From Desulfocapsa sp. (lineage in GTDB: Bacteria > Desulfobacterota > Desulfobulbia > Desulfobulbales > Desulfocapsaceae), in assembly GCA_021737265.1 (NCBI GenBank), contig JAIPEF010000019.1:1-33359 (forward strand): a DNA stretch of 33,359 nt, read 5' to 3'. The notes beneath the pieces were generated by a model. The model saw only the letters and a program-made list of their open reading frames with translations. It was not told where the DNA came from and did not search any database. Made by a program: the position numbers and the translations under genes. This document shows, in pieces, positions 16,470-25,087 of the stretch. Each line of letters begins with the position of its first letter. Within the stretch, counting starts at the first letter, position 1.

Positions 16470-16883
16470 TCAGCTCAAGGCATTCTTTACCATCTGAGAA
16501 GCGATGCCCATATCAAGTTCTTCGCCATATTGTTTTTTGAGGCTTCCCATGACCTGGCCCATGAGTTTCGGGTTTTTTTCCGGCAGGCTTGCAACCAGTG
16601 TCTCGACAATATTTTTTGTTTCTTCAGCGCTTTTGGTTTTGGGGAGAAACACTTCCAGAATCTTGATGGTGTTCCCTATGTCAATTCCTGCCTCCAGTGA
16701 CTGGTTGGCCATCTTCAGCTCTCTTTTTGCTGCAGCCAGCAGGTCTTTTTCGTCAGGCGCACGGTTCCCATCTGCCTTTGCCAGTTTTTGAGTAGCGTCG
16801 AGGAGCATGGCCAGGACTGTCGATTTTTCAGGATCCGTCTTTTTGGCCATCATCATGGTCTTGCGCAGTTCTTTTATGTTCAT
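16470..16883 (-). CDS. GatB/YqeY domain protein
   Basis: 137 residues, slightly shorter than the usual 147. The stretches TVLAMLLDATQKLAKADG, DEKDLLAAAKRELKMANQSLEAG, EVFLPKTKSAEE and GQVMGSLKKQYGEELDMGIASQMVKNAL follow the YqeY pattern, including the C-terminal domain homologous to the tail of GatB. The family binds tRNA in GatB context and is of uncertain role alone. The initiating ATG is followed by further methionines (MMMAKK), so the start could be a few codons later. Confidence 0.85.
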   Translation of the reverse strand: MNIKELRKTMMMAKKTDPEKSTVLAMLLDATQKLAKADGNRAPDEKDLLAAAKRELKMANQSLEAGIDIGNTIKILEVFLPKTKSAEETKNIVETLVASLPEKNPKLMGQVMGSLKKQYGEELDMGIASQMVKNALS

Positions 16884-16935
16884 ATTGTGAAGATCTCGTA
16901 TTTGTGTCCTGTTAGGGTGAAAAGTAAAAAGTATT

Positions 16936-17069
16936 GATGGCTAAGTAAAAAACGTTATATGCGAGGCGCGCGAATTCTCTATCGTTGCAGCCAGCGTAGT
17001 TATTCGGTACGTTGCAGTGATAAAAAATTTGCAGCAACGAAGTAGATAAGGAGTTATTGCGACGCCATC
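16936..17069. repeat. Dispersed inverted-repeat element, family 1, copy 2
   Basis: About 134 bp beginning GATGG and ending CCATC, matching 8-136. It lies between YqeY and hemB on a minus-strand run. Its last base is the G of the hemB TAG stop (17069-17071), so it directly follows the gene end. It should fold into a long stem-loop in the transcript. Confidence 0.75.
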
Positions 17070-18040
17070 TACTGTAACAGTCTCGCCATATCCTTAGCAA
17101 AGTAAGTCAGGATAATATCGGCACCTGCCCGTTTTATGGAGAGCAGGGTCTCAGCCATAACTTTGTCACCGTCAATCCATCCTTTCTCGGCAGCTGCTTT
17201 GATCATGGCATACTCGCCACTTACATGGTAGGCGGCAACAGGAAGATCAAACTCATCTTTCAGCCGGCTGATAATATCAAGATAGGCAACAGCGGGTTTC
17301 ACCATGAGGATGTCTGCACCCTCATCAACATCCAGTGTGGCTTCGCGTAATGCCTCTCGCGAATTTGCCGGATCCATCTGGTAGCTCTTACGGTCACCGA
17401 ACTGAGGGGAACAGTTTGCGGCATCACGGAATGGTCCGTAAAAGGCTGAGGCGTATTTGACGGCGTAGGACATGATGGGGACCATGTCAAAGTTGTTTTC
17501 ATCAAGAATGCCACGGATTTCAGCTACCCGACCGTCCATCATGTCTGAAGGTGCAACCATGTCAGCGCCTGCTTCAGCGTGGGAGAGGGCGATTTTGGAA
17601 AGAATCTCAAGGGTGCTGTCATTGTCCACTGTGTCACCGATCAGACATCCGCAGTGTCCATGGTCCGTGTATTCACAGAGGCAGACGTCGGTGATAATGT
17701 TGAGATCGGGCGCCTTGTTTTTCAATTCCCGGATTCCACGTTGAATGATACCGTCTTTCGCGTGCGCTCCAGTTCCCATGGCATCTTTTTCTTCCGGGAT
17801 ACCGAACAGGATCATGGAATTGACGCCTAACTCCATACATTCTTTCGCCTCTTTTGCGAGATTATCAACGCTCAGTCGAAAGACACCCGGCATGGAGGGG
17901 ATCTCCTCTTTTTTCTTCTTTCCGGCCGCGATAAAAACGGGATAGATAAGTTGTGACGGTGAGAGGTGGGTTTCTCGAATCAAGGCGCGGAGAGTTTCGT
18001 TTTTGCGAAGACGACGGGGGCGATATTCTGGGAAGACCAT
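17069..18040 (-). CDS. hemB: Delta-aminolevulinic acid dehydratase (porphobilinogen synthase)
   Basis: 323 residues. Condenses two 5-aminolevulinate molecules into porphobilinogen, the first pyrrole step of heme, siroheme and cobalamin synthesis. Active-site lysines are Lys195 ([17 protein letters not shown]) and Lys248 (ILMVKPA), which form the two Schiff bases. The zinc-type cysteines are Cys120, Cys122 and Cys130 ([13 protein letters not shown]), so this is a zinc-dependent enzyme and not the DxALDxY magnesium type. Length and ends are normal. ntrX is 10 bp upstream on the same strand, and the repeat element abuts the stop codon. Confidence 0.95.
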   Translation of the reverse strand: MVFPEYRPRRLRKNETLRALIRETHLSPSQLIYPVFIAAGKKKKEEIPSMPGVFRLSVDNLAKEAKECMELGVNSMILFGIPEEKDAMGTGAHAKDGIIQRGIRELKNKAPDLNIITDVCLCEYTDHGHCGCLIGDTVDNDSTLEILSKIALSHAEAGADMVAPSDMMDGRVAEIRGILDENNFDMVPIMSYAVKYASAFYGPFRDAANCSPQFGDRKSYQMDPANSREALREATLDVDEGADILMVKPAVAYLDIISRLKDEFDLPVAAYHVSGEYAMIKAAAEKGWIDGDKVMAETLLSIKRAGADIILTYFAKDMARLLQ

Positions 18041-18050
18041 TGACTTACTC

Positions 18051-19421
18051 CTAGTTTGTGATTTGCAGTGATTTCAGTTTTTTGTGCAGATGGCTGCGTT
18101 CCATGCCAACCTGTTCGGCTGTTTGTGAAATGTTACCCTCATTCTCAGAGAGTTTCACGCGTAAATACTCCTGTTCAAAACGTTTTTTTGCATCTTTAAA
18201 ATTGGGCATCTGGTATGGAAGCATGGCATCTTCAAGTCCTACTGGAGCGGCGGTACCTTCTGCCTGGCCCAGAAAGAGTGCGATGTCCTGCTCGCCGATG
18301 ATTTCTTCAGGACACATGATAGCTATCCGTTCGACAAAGTTTTTGAGTTCCCGAACATTCCCCGGCCAGGAGTGATGGCACATACGATCCAGAGCGCTCC
18401 TTGAAAATTCTTTTTCCTTCAACCCTCTGTCGGACAGATCTTTCATAAGAGCCGTGACCAGGAGTGGAATATCGTCCATACGTTCAGAAAGGCTTGGTGA
18501 ATGGATAGGGACCACATTAAGACGCCAGAAAAGGTCGGCCCGAAAGTTTCCCTTTTCGATCTCTTCTTCCAGGTTTTTGTTGGTGGCAGCCAGAACCCGG
18601 ACATCAACTGAAATAGTCTTTTGACCACCCACCCGTTCAAACTTCTGTTCCTGGAGAATACGGAGGATCTTGGCCTGGGTCTTCAGGCTCATGTCGCCAA
18701 TTTCATCTAAAAACAGGATACCGCCGTCTGCCTGATCAAATTTACCCCGTTTTGAACTGTGTGCCCCGGTGAAAGAGCCCTTCTCATGCCCGAAAAGTTC
18801 AGATTCGATAAGTTCTTCAGGGATTGCTGCACAGTTCACCTCGATCATGGGGCGGTCAGCCACCAGCGAATGGTGGTGGATGGATTGGGCAATCAGTTCT
18901 TTTCCTGTCCCATGCTCACCACGGATCAATACCCAGGCATCTGTGGGAGCAACCAGTTCGATCTGAGCCCTGAGGTCTTGAATGACCTTTGAGTTGCCGG
19001 TAATATGAACGGCCTTTTTTGTTTTGGCGCGAAGAATTACATTTTCTTTTTCCAGTTGGGCAAAGCGTAGACCGTTGGAGATGGCAAGAATAATTTTATC
19101 ATAGGAAAGCGGTTTTTCAACAAAATCAAAGGCACCTTTTCGAGTGGCTTTGACAGCCGTCTCAATATTTCCATGGCCGGAGATCATGATAACTGGCAAG
19201 GAGTATACGTCCTTGATTTTTTCAAGGGCAGTCAAGCCATCCATGTTGTCGCCAAGCCAGATGTCGAGAAGAATCAGATCAATGTTCTTTTCTTCAAGAA
19301 TCGTGAGCCCTTCTTCGGCACTGGAGGTGCAGATGGGAGTGAAACCTTCATCCTCAAGAATTCCCGAAAGGGTTTCCCGGATGGATTGTTCATCATCTAT
19401 TATGAGAATCGTTTTAGCCAT
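18051..19421 (-). CDS. ntrX: NtrX-type sigma54-dependent response regulator
   Basis: 456 residues. Receiver domain with Asp53 in [14 protein letters not shown] (the LDIWL form is typical of NtrX). AAA+ domain: Walker A GEHGTGKE (168-175), a sigma54-contact loop GSFTGA (215-220) in place of the usual GAFTGA, and Walker B LFLDE (236-240). The C-terminal Fis-type helix-turn-helix is [21 protein letters not shown]. The NtrY kinase gene lies 34 bp upstream, forming a two-component pair that regulates nitrogen or redox metabolism in other proteobacteria. The Ser in GSFTGA deserves a check for sigma54 activation. Confidence 0.92.
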   Translation of the reverse strand: MAKTILIIDDEQSIRETLSGILEDEGFTPICTSSAEEGLTILEEKNIDLILLDIWLGDNMDGLTALEKIKDVYSLPVIMISGHGNIETAVKATRKGAFDFVEKPLSYDKIILAISNGLRFAQLEKENVILRAKTKKAVHITGNSKVIQDLRAQIELVAPTDAWVLIRGEHGTGKELIAQSIHHHSLVADRPMIEVNCAAIPEELIESELFGHEKGSFTGAHSSKRGKFDQADGGILFLDEIGDMSLKTQAKILRILQEQKFERVGGQKTISVDVRVLAATNKNLEEEIEKGNFRADLFWRLNVVPIHSPSLSERMDDIPLLVTALMKDLSDRGLKEKEFSRSALDRMCHHSWPGNVRELKNFVERIAIMCPEEIIGEQDIALFLGQAEGTAAPVGLEDAMLPYQMPNFKDAKKRFEQEYLRVKLSENEGNISQTAEQVGMERSHLHKKLKSLQITN

Positions 19422-19455
19422 GAATAGTGATTAGTCGCTATCTGCTCTTCGGTCG

Positions 19456-21753
19456 TTAACCTTCAGCCCGCCTTTTAGCGAGCAGGGGAAGTTCAATGGT
19501 GAATATAGAGCCGTGTGGGCTGTTGTCCTGCACCCGAATGTAGCCGTTATGGTCGGCGATGATGGTCGACACAATGGCCAGACCAAGTCCGGTACCTGTT
19601 TTCTTGGTGGAGAAGTAGGGTTCGAAGAGGCGGAGTTTATTCTCTTCATTAATACCCGGCCCGGAATCACATACCTGTAAGTAAATACTTTCCCCATCTT
19701 CATCAAGGGAAAGGATGAGATCTATTGTACCGCCATCAGGTAAAACTGCAACTGCATTGTCAAGAAGGTTGATAACGCAGCGTTTTATCTGCTCAATGTC
19801 AAAGCTGAAAATTGGGATGCTATCCTTTTTTACAACTGTGAAGGTGATTTGTGGATGTGCCTGTTTGTAGAGGAAAAGGGTTTCATCAAGCATCTGGACG
19901 ATATCGGCAGATGCCTGGTTGATTTTGGGCATCCTGGCAAACTGAGAGAATTCGCTGACCAGTTGTTTAAGTGCATCAACCTGCTTGATAATGGTGCTGG
20001 TGCACTGGTCAAAAATAGAATTTTGCTCTTTTAGGATATCTGGATAGCGTCTGCGCAGACGCTGGGCGGAAAGCTGGATAGGAGTGAGGGGATTTTTAAT
20101 TTCGTGGGCAATCCGCCGTGCAACTTCACGCCATGCGGCCATACGCTGCATCTTCTCCAGTTCTGTCAGGTTGGCAAAGACCAGAACAAAACCAAGAGAC
20201 TCTCCGTTTTCGTTTTCAAGGCGGGTGAACGTTACGAGGAGGGAAAAATTTTCCCTTAGGACGGAGAGCTTCAGGTGCCGGCGGACAGAGTTCTTTCCGG
20301 TGATGTTCAGTTCGCTGATAAAATTATCTATGATACCAGTATGCTCATGGAACAGGACCTCCGAGTATTTCCGGTTAACGAAGAAATCCTTATTGATGTT
20401 CAGGAGTTTTTCGGCAAAGCGGTTGATGGTGGTGATCGTGCCGCTATCGTCAATGGAGATGACCCCGGCCTCTACATTCTGCAGAATAATTTCTGTGTAT
20501 CGTCTTCTCTCTTCTGCATCCCTGGAACTTTTCTGCAGGGCATGGAGGGCGTCAGCAAGTTTGGCATTACTGGAACTGAGGTTTGCAGTCATGGTGTTAA
20601 ATGAGTCCACCAGCAGTCCCATTTCGTCGTTGGATTCTTTTTCCAGGACAAAACTGAGGTCGCCTTCAGCGACACGCCGGGTGGCCTGAGCCATGGTATC
20701 CAGGGGGCCGGTAATGCTTTTTGCAATGTAGAGTCCAAACCAGATGGCAGAAAAAATAATGAGCAGGGTGACAATGAGGAGGATAATGAGCAACCAGAAC
20801 TTGAAGGGCTTTTTCAGGTATTTCAACTGATTGTAGTCCTCTATCCCTTTGGAGATGAAGTTTAGCCGTTCCAGTTGTTCTTTTTTAATGAGCAGGGTGG
20901 TGACCAGAAAGAGCTCTTCTGTGGGCACCCACTCCGACTGAAGAATGTTGACCCTGCGGACAAGATCTCCACTGTTAGATTCTTGAATGATAGTCTCGGG
21001 CGCTTGATTTTGCTTAACGGAGTCCAGTGTTGTCAGGGAGATGAGTGGCATCTTCTGGCTGGAAAGCAGGGGGGAGGATGTCGTAAAGACCTTGTTGCGC
21101 TGCTCACTGATAAGGCTAAGACTGAGAGCATTTCTGGTGTCGTATAATTTGAGAGCGGTGGCCAGTCTCTTTTCCAAAACATTATTGTCATGATTTATGT
21201 CCGGTGGGAGAAGGATTCTTTTTTCTACGGCTTCTCCAAGGACATTCACTTCGTCTTTTGTTTCCTGGAGGTAAGATTTGGCCAGATCCAATGAGTTTTG
21301 CAGTGACGTTTCGATATTGGAATTGAACCAGTAATCCATGCTGGTGGAGACAAACTGTAGCGAGACAAAGAAGAGGAGGATGGTGGGGATAAGGGAGAGT
21401 GAAATAAAAGAGATGACCAGTTTGCTCTTCAGTTTGGAGCCCAGAACATTCTTCTTGCTTTCGAAAAACAGTTCTGCCAGGTTCCGAAGGACCAGGAAGA
21501 GCATGATAAGAACCAGGATGACATTGAGGTTGATTACCCCAAAGATCAGGATATCGCTGGAAACTGGCAGGGTAATGTCAACATTGACCAGTGAGCTTTC
21601 CAGCCAGACAAAAAGAGGGATGAGGCAGAGACAGATAAGGATGATCTGCCTGATAAGACGCTTTTTTTGCAGCCGTTGCCTGCTACTGAGCTGTTGCCTG
21701 CCAGGCTGTTGTAACTTCTGCTTTACGATATCCCGGGTATCTTTGTTGTCCAT
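19456..21753 (-). CDS. ntrY: NtrY-type membrane sensor histidine kinase
   Basis: 765 residues from the ATG at 21751-21753 (MDNKDTRD). The open frame continues further upstream into the inverted-repeat element, whose encoded residues cannot belong to the family. N-terminal helices are at about 33-55 and 68-90, then a third after a positive segment (about 108-130); a large extracytoplasmic part follows, with another helix at about 318-342. A HAMP domain (SITGPLDTMAQATRRVAEGDLS), a PAS domain (ILQNVEAGVISIDDSGTITTIN) and the catalytic core follow: His550 in RIAHEIKNPLTP, INLLDNAV, CDSGPGI, FEPYFSTK, GTGLGLAI. It phosphorylates NtrX. Confidence 0.92.
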   Translation of the reverse strand: MDNKDTRDIVKQKLQQPGRQQLSSRQRLQKKRLIRQIILICLCLIPLFVWLESSLVNVDITLPVSSDILIFGVINLNVILVLIMLFLVLRNLAELFFESKKNVLGSKLKSKLVISFISLSLIPTILLFFVSLQFVSTSMDYWFNSNIETSLQNSLDLAKSYLQETKDEVNVLGEAVEKRILLPPDINHDNNVLEKRLATALKLYDTRNALSLSLISEQRNKVFTTSSPLLSSQKMPLISLTTLDSVKQNQAPETIIQESNSGDLVRRVNILQSEWVPTEELFLVTTLLIKKEQLERLNFISKGIEDYNQLKYLKKPFKFWLLIILLIVTLLIIFSAIWFGLYIAKSITGPLDTMAQATRRVAEGDLSFVLEKESNDEMGLLVDSFNTMTANLSSSNAKLADALHALQKSSRDAEERRRYTEIILQNVEAGVISIDDSGTITTINRFAEKLLNINKDFFVNRKYSEVLFHEHTGIIDNFISELNITGKNSVRRHLKLSVLRENFSLLVTFTRLENENGESLGFVLVFANLTELEKMQRMAAWREVARRIAHEIKNPLTPIQLSAQRLRRRYPDILKEQNSIFDQCTSTIIKQVDALKQLVSEFSQFARMPKINQASADIVQMLDETLFLYKQAHPQITFTVVKKDSIPIFSFDIEQIKRCVINLLDNAVAVLPDGGTIDLILSLDEDGESIYLQVCDSGPGINEENKLRLFEPYFSTKKTGTGLGLAIVSTIIADHNGYIRVQDNSPHGSIFTIELPLLAKRRAEG

Positions 21754-21774
21754 GGATGCTTGAAAAGAGTTGTC

Positions 21775-21919
21775 TAGGAGGCTGTCCGAGAACAGCAATT
21801 TTTTCTCAAATTGAAACATTTGGAAAATTTTACCACAGGCATATACTTACTATTCCGAGGATAAAATTTTCCAAATAACGAAGAGTTGCGGGAAAAGTGC
21901 ATTCTCGGACATCCTCCTA
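21775..21919. repeat. TA-flanked terminal-inverted-repeat element, family 2, copy 2
   Basis: 145 bp in the opposite orientation to 12815-12958, nearly the same sequence throughout, with TA on both sides and ends GGAGG-(C/A)-TGTCCGAGAA. It separates ntrY from the DUF4390 gene, which are normally neighbours, and on the minus strand its first TAG ends DUF4390. It lies 22 bp before the ntrY start and may therefore block or reshape read-through transcription. Confidence 0.85.
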
Positions 21920-22492
21920 ATAAGTGAACTCGATGGTATGCCAGTCCGTTTCCAAATCCCACAGGGAGATAAAAGGAATAACGTAATGGAGGTTCATGGG
22001 CAGGGTCTTTTCATATAACTCTGCCTTCATTCGCAGTTCGTAGGAACTGTCAGGCTGAAGTTCTGTAAGTTCAATAACTTTGAGGCCATTTATCTCATTC
22101 ATTACCTGCATGGCCTCAGTAAGGGTTTCATAAGAAGTTTTCCTGTTGTTTTGTTCCCCGATTTTCAACTGATAGCGTTCTTTCAGGGTGTCATATTTGA
22201 GTGTGTGGGAAAAATCCATGGCGGCCAATTCCTCGTCAGGCCAGTTGTTCCTTTTTCGGTAAAGTTCGATGAGGAATGTAAAATGCATGGGAATACCACT
22301 GTGCAGAGCCTGTTCCAGTTCTTTACTCTTCTCGTTTTTAACAACGCCGAAAAGAAGGAGATGGGTGTTGGAGGTGGTAATGGTGATATCTTTAAACAGT
22401 ACATCCTGCCCGGAGTCGGCGAATGTACTGTTTACAGTGCAGAGCAACAGAGTAAAAAGAAGAAAAAAGAGGAAGATTGGATGACGCATCAT
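21917..22492 (-). CDS. DUF4390 protein, secreted
   Basis: 191 residues with a signal peptide (MMRHPIFLFFLLFTLLLCTVNSTFA, cleaved near 25). The remainder is beta-rich: FKDITITTSNTHLLLFGVV, MHFTFLIELYRKRNNWPDEELA, SHTLKYDTLKERYQL and the C-terminal FISLWDLETDWHTIEFTY, which match the DUF4390 family found next to ntrY in deltaproteobacteria. Its function is unknown; the position suggests a periplasmic helper of the NtrY sensor. The TAG stop is provided by the inverted-repeat element; the protein appears full length. Confidence 0.82.
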   Translation of the reverse strand: MMRHPIFLFFLLFTLLLCTVNSTFADSGQDVLFKDITITTSNTHLLLFGVVKNEKSKELEQALHSGIPMHFTFLIELYRKRNNWPDEELAAMDFSHTLKYDTLKERYQLKIGEQNNRKTSYETLTEAMQVMNEINGLKVIELTELQPDSSYELRMKAELYEKTLPMNLHYVIPFISLWDLETDWHTIEFTY

Positions 22493-22673
22493 AGTCTATA
22501 AAAAATGTAAAACCACGGAGGAGAGAGTGCAGAGAGAACCTTTTTTTACAATAGGTAGAGCTCTGTGGTGTCTGTGCCCCCGGTGGTGAAGTTGTCATAT
22601 CGTAAAAAACACTGTTAATAGAATACTCTGAATAGGATATTTATGTAACCTAAATCATACAAACGGGTTTCTC

Positions 22674-22702
22674 TTGACAGGAGCAGGTGACAACACTAAC
22701 AT
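22674..22702 (+). promoter_or_regulatory. Sigma70-type promoter of the DUF302-permease operon
   Basis: TTGACA (22674-22679) is a perfect -35 box; 17 bp downstream is TAACAT (22697-22702). It points to DUF302, the permease and the NifX-like gene. Confidence 0.6.
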
Positions 22703-22714
22703 GTGCATATGTTA
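22697..22714. promoter_or_regulatory. Palindromic operator candidate overlapping the -10 box
   Basis: TAACATGTGCATATGTTA reads the same on both strands apart from one mismatched pair. It covers the -10 box of the TTGACA promoter, the position expected of a repressor site. No repressor is encoded beside it except DUF134 downstream, so the cognate factor is unknown. Confidence 0.5.
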
Positions 22715-22808
22715 TTAACGTCTCTTTTGCAGGGAAGATTAAATCCTGCTGCCCATGGAGGGTAGTGGAGAAAATATATACATTGTACATTTTATCAAGG
22801 AGGAGAGT

Positions 22809-23225
22809 ATGAATCGCAATGACGATCTCTATATTGCCCAAAGCGAAAAAAGTGTTGCTCAGTTTGCATCTGATTTCAGTGAGATAGTGAAAAAGTATGA
22901 TTTTGTTGTCAACAACAGTAACACAATGGATATGAAGACAACGTTCCATGAGCATGGGGGAGAAGTGCCGGATGACTTTGATCTGCATATGATGCAGGTT
23001 TGCAAACCCACCAAGGCCGACAAAAGTCTGACCGCAAACCCTGAAAGGGCCATCCTTATGCCCAAATTTGTAATGGTTTTTTCTAAAGACGGGAAAACCC
23101 AGATTCGTTATATGAGTTACAGCGCCGATGCTATTACTGAAATGGTTCCTGACGATTCAAAGTTTCCGGAATCACTGGGCCAGACTTTTTCCAAGATTCG
23201 TTCCATGATTGATGAGGCCAGATAG
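22809..23225 (+). CDS. DUF302 domain protein
   Basis: 138 residues from the ATG at 22809, which follows AAGGAGGAGAGT; a longer open frame to 22755 lacks such a site. The DUF302 fold is suggested by KYDFVVNNSNTMDMKTTFHEHGGEVPDDFDLHMMQVCKP, PERAILMPKFVMVFSKDGKTQIRYMS and the C-terminal helix SLGQTFSKIRSMIDEA. The family binds small molecules or copper in some members, and its function is not established. The permease begins 2 bp after its stop, so the two are co-transcribed. Confidence 0.75.
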   Translation: MNRNDDLYIAQSEKSVAQFASDFSEIVKKYDFVVNNSNTMDMKTTFHEHGGEVPDDFDLHMMQVCKPTKADKSLTANPERAILMPKFVMVFSKDGKTQIRYMSYSADAITEMVPDDSKFPESLGQTFSKIRSMIDEAR

Positions 23226-23227
23226 CA

Positions 23228-24217
23228 ATGTGGAACTTTTTGATTTCAATTAATAAAAAACTTGTCTATGCGATCCCGGTCATGATCCTGCTGGGTTTTG
23301 TCTTCGGTAAAATTGTATCTGCCGAGACCGTCATACAGATGAAAGTTTTGATAGTTCCATTGACCTTTCTCATGGTGTATCCCATGATGGTCACTCTGAA
23401 TATTAAACATCTGAAAGATGGGATAAAGAATGTCAAATTGCAGCTTTTAACCCAATCTATCAATTTTTTGGTTGTTCCATTTCTTGCCTATGGGTTAGGG
23501 CTCTGGTTTTTCCCTGATAGCCATTATATGGCTCTTGGGCTTTTGCTTGCTGCTTTGTTGCCCACCAGCGGGATGACTATCTCATGGACCGGGTTTGCCA
23601 AAGGGAATATGGGAGCAGCAATTAACATGACTGTTATTGGCCTGACTCTCGGTTCCCTGCTCACCCCTGTGTATGTCATGTTTCTTTTGGGAGCCAAGGT
23701 GGATATGGATAGTATACTGGTGGTCAAACAGATTGTGTATATTGTCTTTATCCCGATGCTACTTGGCTATTTTACCCGTGCATATTTTATAAAAAAATAT
23801 GGACAAAAAGAATTTAAAAAGACCTGGGCACCACGTTTCCCTTCGCTTTCCACCATTGGCGTGCTTGGCATTGTTTTTGTCGCCATTGCCCTGAAGGCTG
23901 ACAAACTGTCTCAGGATCCGATGGTACTGTGGATGATATTAAAACCACTTTTAATCATCTATTTCATAAACTATGCTCTTGGAACCATTATCGGGAAGTT
24001 GTTTTTTGAGCGGGGCGATGCCATTGCTCTTGTCTATGGCACCGTTATGCGTAACCTCTCCATTGCACTGGCAATTGCCATTAATGCCTTTGGTGAGAAG
24101 GGAGCTGATGCAGCACTGGTGATTGCTGTTTCATATATTATTCAGGTTCAGTCGGCTGCCTGGTACGTGAAGCTGACCAATACATTTTTCGGAGCACTCG
24201 AGAAAAAAACAATTTAG
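23228..24217 (+). CDS. ACR3/bile-acid:sodium-symporter-type permease
   Basis: 329 residues with nine to ten transmembrane helices (for example 13-31, 37-54, 71-90, 96-115, 128-150, 160-180, 205-222, 238-258, 263-283, 290-307). Relatives of ACR3 and of bile-acid:sodium symporters share this fold, and the stretch LLLAALLPTSGMTISWTGFAKGN is typical of the group, where the TSG/Ser-rich loop lines the path. Members export arsenite or take up organic acids; substrate cannot be read from the sequence. The key Cys of ACR3 arsenite exporters is not obvious, so an arsenic role is uncertain. It lies between DUF302 and a NifX-like gene with minimal spacing. Confidence 0.8.
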   Translation: MWNFLISINKKLVYAIPVMILLGFVFGKIVSAETVIQMKVLIVPLTFLMVYPMMVTLNIKHLKDGIKNVKLQLLTQSINFLVVPFLAYGLGLWFFPDSHYMALGLLLAALLPTSGMTISWTGFAKGNMGAAINMTVIGLTLGSLLTPVYVMFLLGAKVDMDSILVVKQIVYIVFIPMLLGYFTRAYFIKKYGQKEFKKTWAPRFPSLSTIGVLGIVFVAIALKADKLSQDPMVLWMILKPLLIIYFINYALGTIIGKLFFERGDAIALVYGTVMRNLSIALAIAINAFGEKGADAALVIAVSYIIQVQSAAWYVKLTNTFFGALEKKTI

Positions 24218-24229
24218 GAGATATTTATT

Positions 24230-24619
24230 ATGCGTATAGCAATACCAACCAATAATCCCGGTGGCATGGAAGCCACCCGTTCTGACCATTTTGGACATTG
24301 CGATGTTTTTACACTGGTGGAAGTGGACTCAGAGAAGAAAGTTACTTCAGTGGAAACCTTACCAGTACCTGATCATGGTGCCGGGGGCTGTATGGTGCCG
24401 GTGCAAACTCTGGCTGATGCCGGAGTGCATGCCATTGTTGTGGGTGGAATAGGTGCGAGGCCGATGCAAGGATTCGCTGAAGCGGGCATTGATGTGTACT
24501 GGGCCGATCGCAATTCTATTCCGGATGCAACTGCGGTCATGGAGAAGTTTTCTGCAGGTCTGTTGCCTAAAATGAATACTGATCAGGCCTGTAGTGGAGG
24601 AAGCAACTGCCATCACTAA
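24230..24619 (+). CDS. NifX/NafY-like dinitrogenase iron-molybdenum cofactor family protein
   Basis: 129 residues. The ribonuclease-H-like NifX fold is indicated by MRIAIPTNNPG, SDHFGHCDVFTLVEV, the glycine-rich VGGIGARPMQGFAEAGIDVYW and a C-terminal cysteine/histidine tail (CSGGSNCHH). Such stand-alone members are common in anaerobes and need not be linked to nitrogenase; they may bind iron-sulfur or metal-cofactor fragments. SDHFGHC resembles the metal-binding region of MTH1175-like proteins. A terminator (24669-24722) follows. Confidence 0.85.
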   Translation: MRIAIPTNNPGGMEATRSDHFGHCDVFTLVEVDSEKKVTSVETLPVPDHGAGGCMVPVQTLADAGVHAIVVGGIGARPMQGFAEAGIDVYWADRNSIPDATAVMEKFSAGLLPKMNTDQACSGGSNCHH

Positions 24620-24668
24620 TGCATTTATTTGCTTTTTGCTTACGATAGGGTATAAATGATCTGTAGTG

Positions 24669-24722
24669 AAACGGTGGAATCTGACATTGATCTCTTAACG
24701 AACTGGTTCCACCGTTTTTTTT
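24669..24722 (+). terminator. Intrinsic terminator after the NifX-like gene
   Basis: AAACGGTGGAA (24669-24679) pairs with TTCCACCGTTT (24707-24717), 11 bp perfect, with a 27-nt loop and a T-run to 24722. It closes the DUF302-permease-NifX unit. Confidence 0.7.
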
Positions 24723-24768
24723 ATTGTTTCAATAATTCCGGATCTTCCGGTGTTAACACTGGTAAGTT

Positions 24769-25050
24769 ATGTCACCAAGACCAAAGAAATTGAGAACGTG
24801 TGAGGGGAATTTTTGTGGCCGGGCCTTTAAGCCTACAGGAACACCACTTTCCAAGCTTGACCAGATCGAACTTTTCCGTGATGAAATGGAGGCCTTGCGC
24901 CTCTGTGACCGTGAGGGGCTGACGCAGGAAGAGGCAGGTGAGAAAATGGGAGTGTCCCGGGGGACCATTCAGCGTATTATTACCATTGCAAGAAGAAAGA
25001 CAGCAGAGGCCCTGTCAGAGGGGCGAGCCCTTATATTCGTTGATGATTGA
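24769..25050 (+). CDS. DUF134 helix-turn-helix protein
   Basis: 93 residues. The N-terminus MSPRPKKLRTCEGNFCGRAFKPTG and the helix-turn-helix EALRLCDREGLTQEEAGEKMGVSRGTIQRIITIARRKTAEAL match DUF134, a family of small DNA-binding proteins with sigma70 region-4-like helices. They often sit next to NifX-like genes and are probably transcription regulators. Cys11 and Cys16 (CEGNFC) could bind metal or a redox cue. It may control the preceding operon. Confidence 0.85.
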   Translation: MSPRPKKLRTCEGNFCGRAFKPTGTPLSKLDQIELFRDEMEALRLCDREGLTQEEAGEKMGVSRGTIQRIITIARRKTAEALSEGRALIFVDD

Positions 25051-25087
25051 GTCAGCAGCTGAATACAGATAATAGAGTACTTTCTTC

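Larger units (their letters stand above)
22493..22808. other. Intergenic region with operator-like palindrome
   Basis: 316 bp between divergent genes. Near 22512-22586 it carries a degenerate inverted pair (CCACGGAGG...CTCTGTGGTG). It then holds the promoter and palindrome of the DUF302 operon (22674-22714) and an excellent ribosome-binding site AAGGAGGA at 22797-22804. Confidence 0.6.
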
